Source of the DNA: Malania oleifera
Lineage: Eukaryota > Streptophyta > Magnoliopsida > Santalales > Ximeniaceae
DNA: 64,000 nucleotides
Direction: 5' to 3'
NCBI RefSeq assembly: GCF_029873635.1
Contig: NC_080423.1
Coordinates: forward strand, 111,369,087-111,433,086
Shown piece after piece: positions 61,980-64,000 of this stretch; the first letter of the stretch is position 1, and the number at the start of each line of letters is the position of its first letter. The notes beneath the pieces were generated by a model. That model did not search any database, had not been told where the DNA came from, and saw only the letters and a list, made by a program, of their open reading frames with translations. Position numbers and translations under genes: made by a program.

Positions 61980-63448
61980 CTAGATGCTAGTAGGTTTGCT
62001 GTCTTGGATTGGAACCAATGGGAGTTTGCCTCCATACACTTCTGGTAGCTGGCTCTCATCAATTTCTTGGAGCAGAGTTGATTTCAGCCTTTCGTTGTCC
62101 ACAAATACTATCTGTGAGTACACGTATGCAGCAGACATACATGTGAAAATAATATTTAGTCATTATGCCATCCTTATCAATGCAATCACAGCCTGTTTAT
62201 ATATATCCTTGGATAGCATATGCACATTGTGGTGCATACATTGTGCGCCCATGTATGTAACAGAGGTGTACATGAAATGGAAGTCACAATGAAAAAGTAC
62301 ACTGGTGACTACTAGAGAAAGAAAAGAAAATAAAAACGTAATTAAGACCCAGAATCTTACTTTGGACCTGGTTTTGATGTCAATAAATGGGTATACAACT
62401 TTCCAGGCTGTCATGAATAAGAAAGGTGCGTGCACAATGAATAATTTCCCAAGTCTTTCAGGGTAGTAGTCCTGCCATATTTATGACAGTAACTGTCACC
62501 AACCAGCAGCTAAATTTTATGATATTTGTCGAGTTTATTTCATTTCCAAATTTAAGTTGATCAATATGTATATATGTATTCATGATCTCAACAATACGAT
62601 TTTCCTTTTAGCATTATGTAGGTAGGATGGGAATAGAATGAATAAACGGGAGAGGAGTAAACCTGCAGTATGCTGAGAGATCCAATGTAGCCCCGGATGT
62701 CGCTGTTTGCATACCCCCATCCCTCAAGATCTCCTATGCCCACAAATTTCTCCTGTCCCTCTGGCATCCTGATCATCATATCATGTACTGCTAAGTTAGC
62801 ATGTGTGTGTGTGTGAGGAATTTTAAGCACTGCAGACTACTTAAAACTAATTAATCACCTCATACATATTATGTCCAGAGCATACACTACAAAGCCTGCA
62901 TGCAAGAATGCATGTATGTGTTAATTAAAAGTGAAATTAGAATGAAGTAGTAGTAGGTGTTTTACTGAACTTACGCTTGAACTCATCAAGAGCAGAGGGG
63001 AAATGCCTGGCGCCAAAGATAACAGTGATGGGTCTGCCTTTCTTGTCAGATCCTTGGAGGAACATCTTGTTTTGAGACAGTTGGTTTGGGATTTGGGATT
63101 CTGAAATGGATCCATTTGGGACGAAGCTCCTTCTCCACTTGATGTACTTGAGGAAAAGTGCTGATGCCTTCTCTATGTCCATTTCCCGAGCCCTAAGAAA
63201 CCTCCTCAACATCTCATCATCCACCTTCTGCACACCATTTTCGCCCCCACCAAACCTTAATTTATTCATCTCTCTCAATTACTTGATATCTATTCATCTC
63301 TCAATTAGTTAAAATTCATACATACCTGGGAAGAGGGCTCCTTTGCTTCAACCAAAGCTCTCATGAGACCAACCTTAGTCCTCTCCTCCATCTCCTTGCT
63401 TTGGACACCATTCCTTCTTGCTTCTTCATTTTCACTGTACTCATCCAT
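61980..63448 (-). CDS. Sec14-like CRAL-TRIO lipid-transfer protein
   Basis: Single-domain Sec14 family protein of 253 aa, expected to bind and move phosphatidylinositol or related lipids at membranes. Six exons with GT-AG borders and consistent phases: 63448-63326, 63227-62975, 62895-62859, 62768-62663, 62471-62361, 62111-61980. Exon 3 is only 37 bp. CRAL-TRIO N-terminal helices (DDEMLRRFLRAREMDIEKA) lie at about 43-85, and the lipid-binding domain at about 95-245, with FVGIGDLEGWGYANSDIRGY, FIVHAPFLFMTAWKVVYPFI and DESQLPEVYGGKLP. There is no GOLD or nodulin extension, so it belongs to the short plant Sec14-like class. A (CT)n run lies 6 bp upstream of the ATG on the plus strand, in the leader. 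Confidence 0.93.
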
Positions 63449-63451
63449 TGA

Positions 63452-63453
<2 letters not shown>

Positions 63454-63483
<30 letters not shown>
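63454..63483. repeat. (CT)15 microsatellite in the Sec14 gene leader
   Basis: Thirty bases of CT on plus, GA on the coding strand, just upstream of the ATG. GA-rich leaders are common in plant genes and can affect expression. Confidence 0.85.
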
Positions 63484-63485
<2 letters not shown>

Positions 63486-63755
63486 GTTCCTTGAGAACAC
63501 TGCAGGCATATACTCTATTTTGACGATGGGGGACATGAAAGATCAACTTTCCTACATATGGATATATTGCTCATTTCCGGGGCAATTGGTTGTGTGCATT
63601 AAATGGGATGTTTACTAGTCACAAAAATTACATAAGCAAACAAATTATCTTAATGAATTGCTGCACCCATGGATAAATATTGATGATGTTGATGTCACAG
63701 ACACAGTACTCACCTTCAACCCCCTTGAACTCAATTCCCAATTTAACATCGGACA

Positions 63756-63771
63756 CCCCCCCCCCCCCCCC
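63756..63771. repeat. Poly-C tract (16 C)
   Basis: Homopolymer followed by ACCCC, about 310 bp upstream of the Sec14 gene ATG. Its length may be imprecise. Confidence 0.7.
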
Positions 63772-63864
63772 ACCCCAACTCCATTTGTAATGCCTAAATT
63801 TGTTTATTGCTTGAAAGACATTCAAGAACTCTAAATATAATTTGACGGAGTCCCATTTTATTAT

Positions 63865-63954
63865 AAAATTATATTCAATTAAACTTAATTAGGTTCACCA
63901 ATAATATTAAAAATTATATTCAATTAAACTTAATTAGGTTCACCAATAATATTA
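63865..63954. repeat. 45-bp perfect tandem duplication
   Basis: Two identical units starting AAAATTATATTCAATTAAAC, at 63865-63909 and 63910-63954. It lies at the window edge, upstream of the Sec14 gene. Confidence 0.85.
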
Positions 63955-64000
63955 AGACTTAAAACTCACCTCATCGAAATGAACCCGAACTTACAGCGCA

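Noticed and set aside
1-64000. tRNA, rRNA or known small-RNA genes
   Set aside because: No complete cloverleaf-type or rRNA sequence was found by eye; tRNA-like boxes occur only in the SINE at 1748-2080.

Overview
The window is nuclear DNA of a flowering plant, most likely a woody eudicot or early-diverging dicot; the species cannot be fixed from sequence alone. The grounds are plant-type GT-AG introns in AT-rich DNA, a full LEAFY/FLORICAULA gene, a PPR-DYW gene, plant Ty1/copia, LINE, Au-like SINE, TRIM and hAT elements, and long introns packed with transposons.

Four host genes are supported, and all read through when their exons are spliced. (1) 4756-35418, plus: glycine--tRNA ligase in nine exons. 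It has an Arg-rich N-terminal extension ahead of a second, strong ATG, the layout expected of a dual cytosol/organelle enzyme. Introns 1, 5 and 8 (3.2, 7.2 and 17.4 kb) hold nearly all the transposon fossils of the left half. (2) 40617-36052, minus: LEAFY in three exons, convergent with the synthetase. Its protein is unusually long (495 aa), has an expanded acidic/Asn/Gly linker and shows one extra residue in the DNA-binding domain. Intron 1 is mostly a TRIM element and intron 2 carries a non-autonomous hAT element with a 27-G run. (3) 59143-60705, plus: an intronless PPR protein with E and DYW domains, probably an organellar C-to-U RNA editing factor. (4) 63448-61980, minus: a 253-aa single CRAL-TRIO (Sec14-like) lipid-transfer protein in six exons.

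Layout: 1-4330 AT-rich intergenic DNA with a tRNA-derived SINE; 4331-4680 a retroposon-like block against the synthetase start; 4756-35418 the synthetase with its nested elements; 35419-36051 the shared 3' space; 36052-40617 LEAFY; 40618-43868 the LEAFY upstream region with a perfect 53-bp inverted repeat and a small hairpin; 43869-54231 a nest of long LTRs in both orientations with two TRIM elements, one of them split by a hAT element; 54435-56134 a solo copia-type LTR; 56629 to about 58080 another long LTR; then the PPR and Sec14 genes.

The four genes have no obvious joint pathway. The most distinctive non-gene signal is that three separate LTR promoters carry palindromes centred on a GTCGAC or closely related core just upstream of their TATA boxes. 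No phage, CRISPR or bacterial-type system is present. All coordinates were read by eye, and similarity statements are visual estimates.
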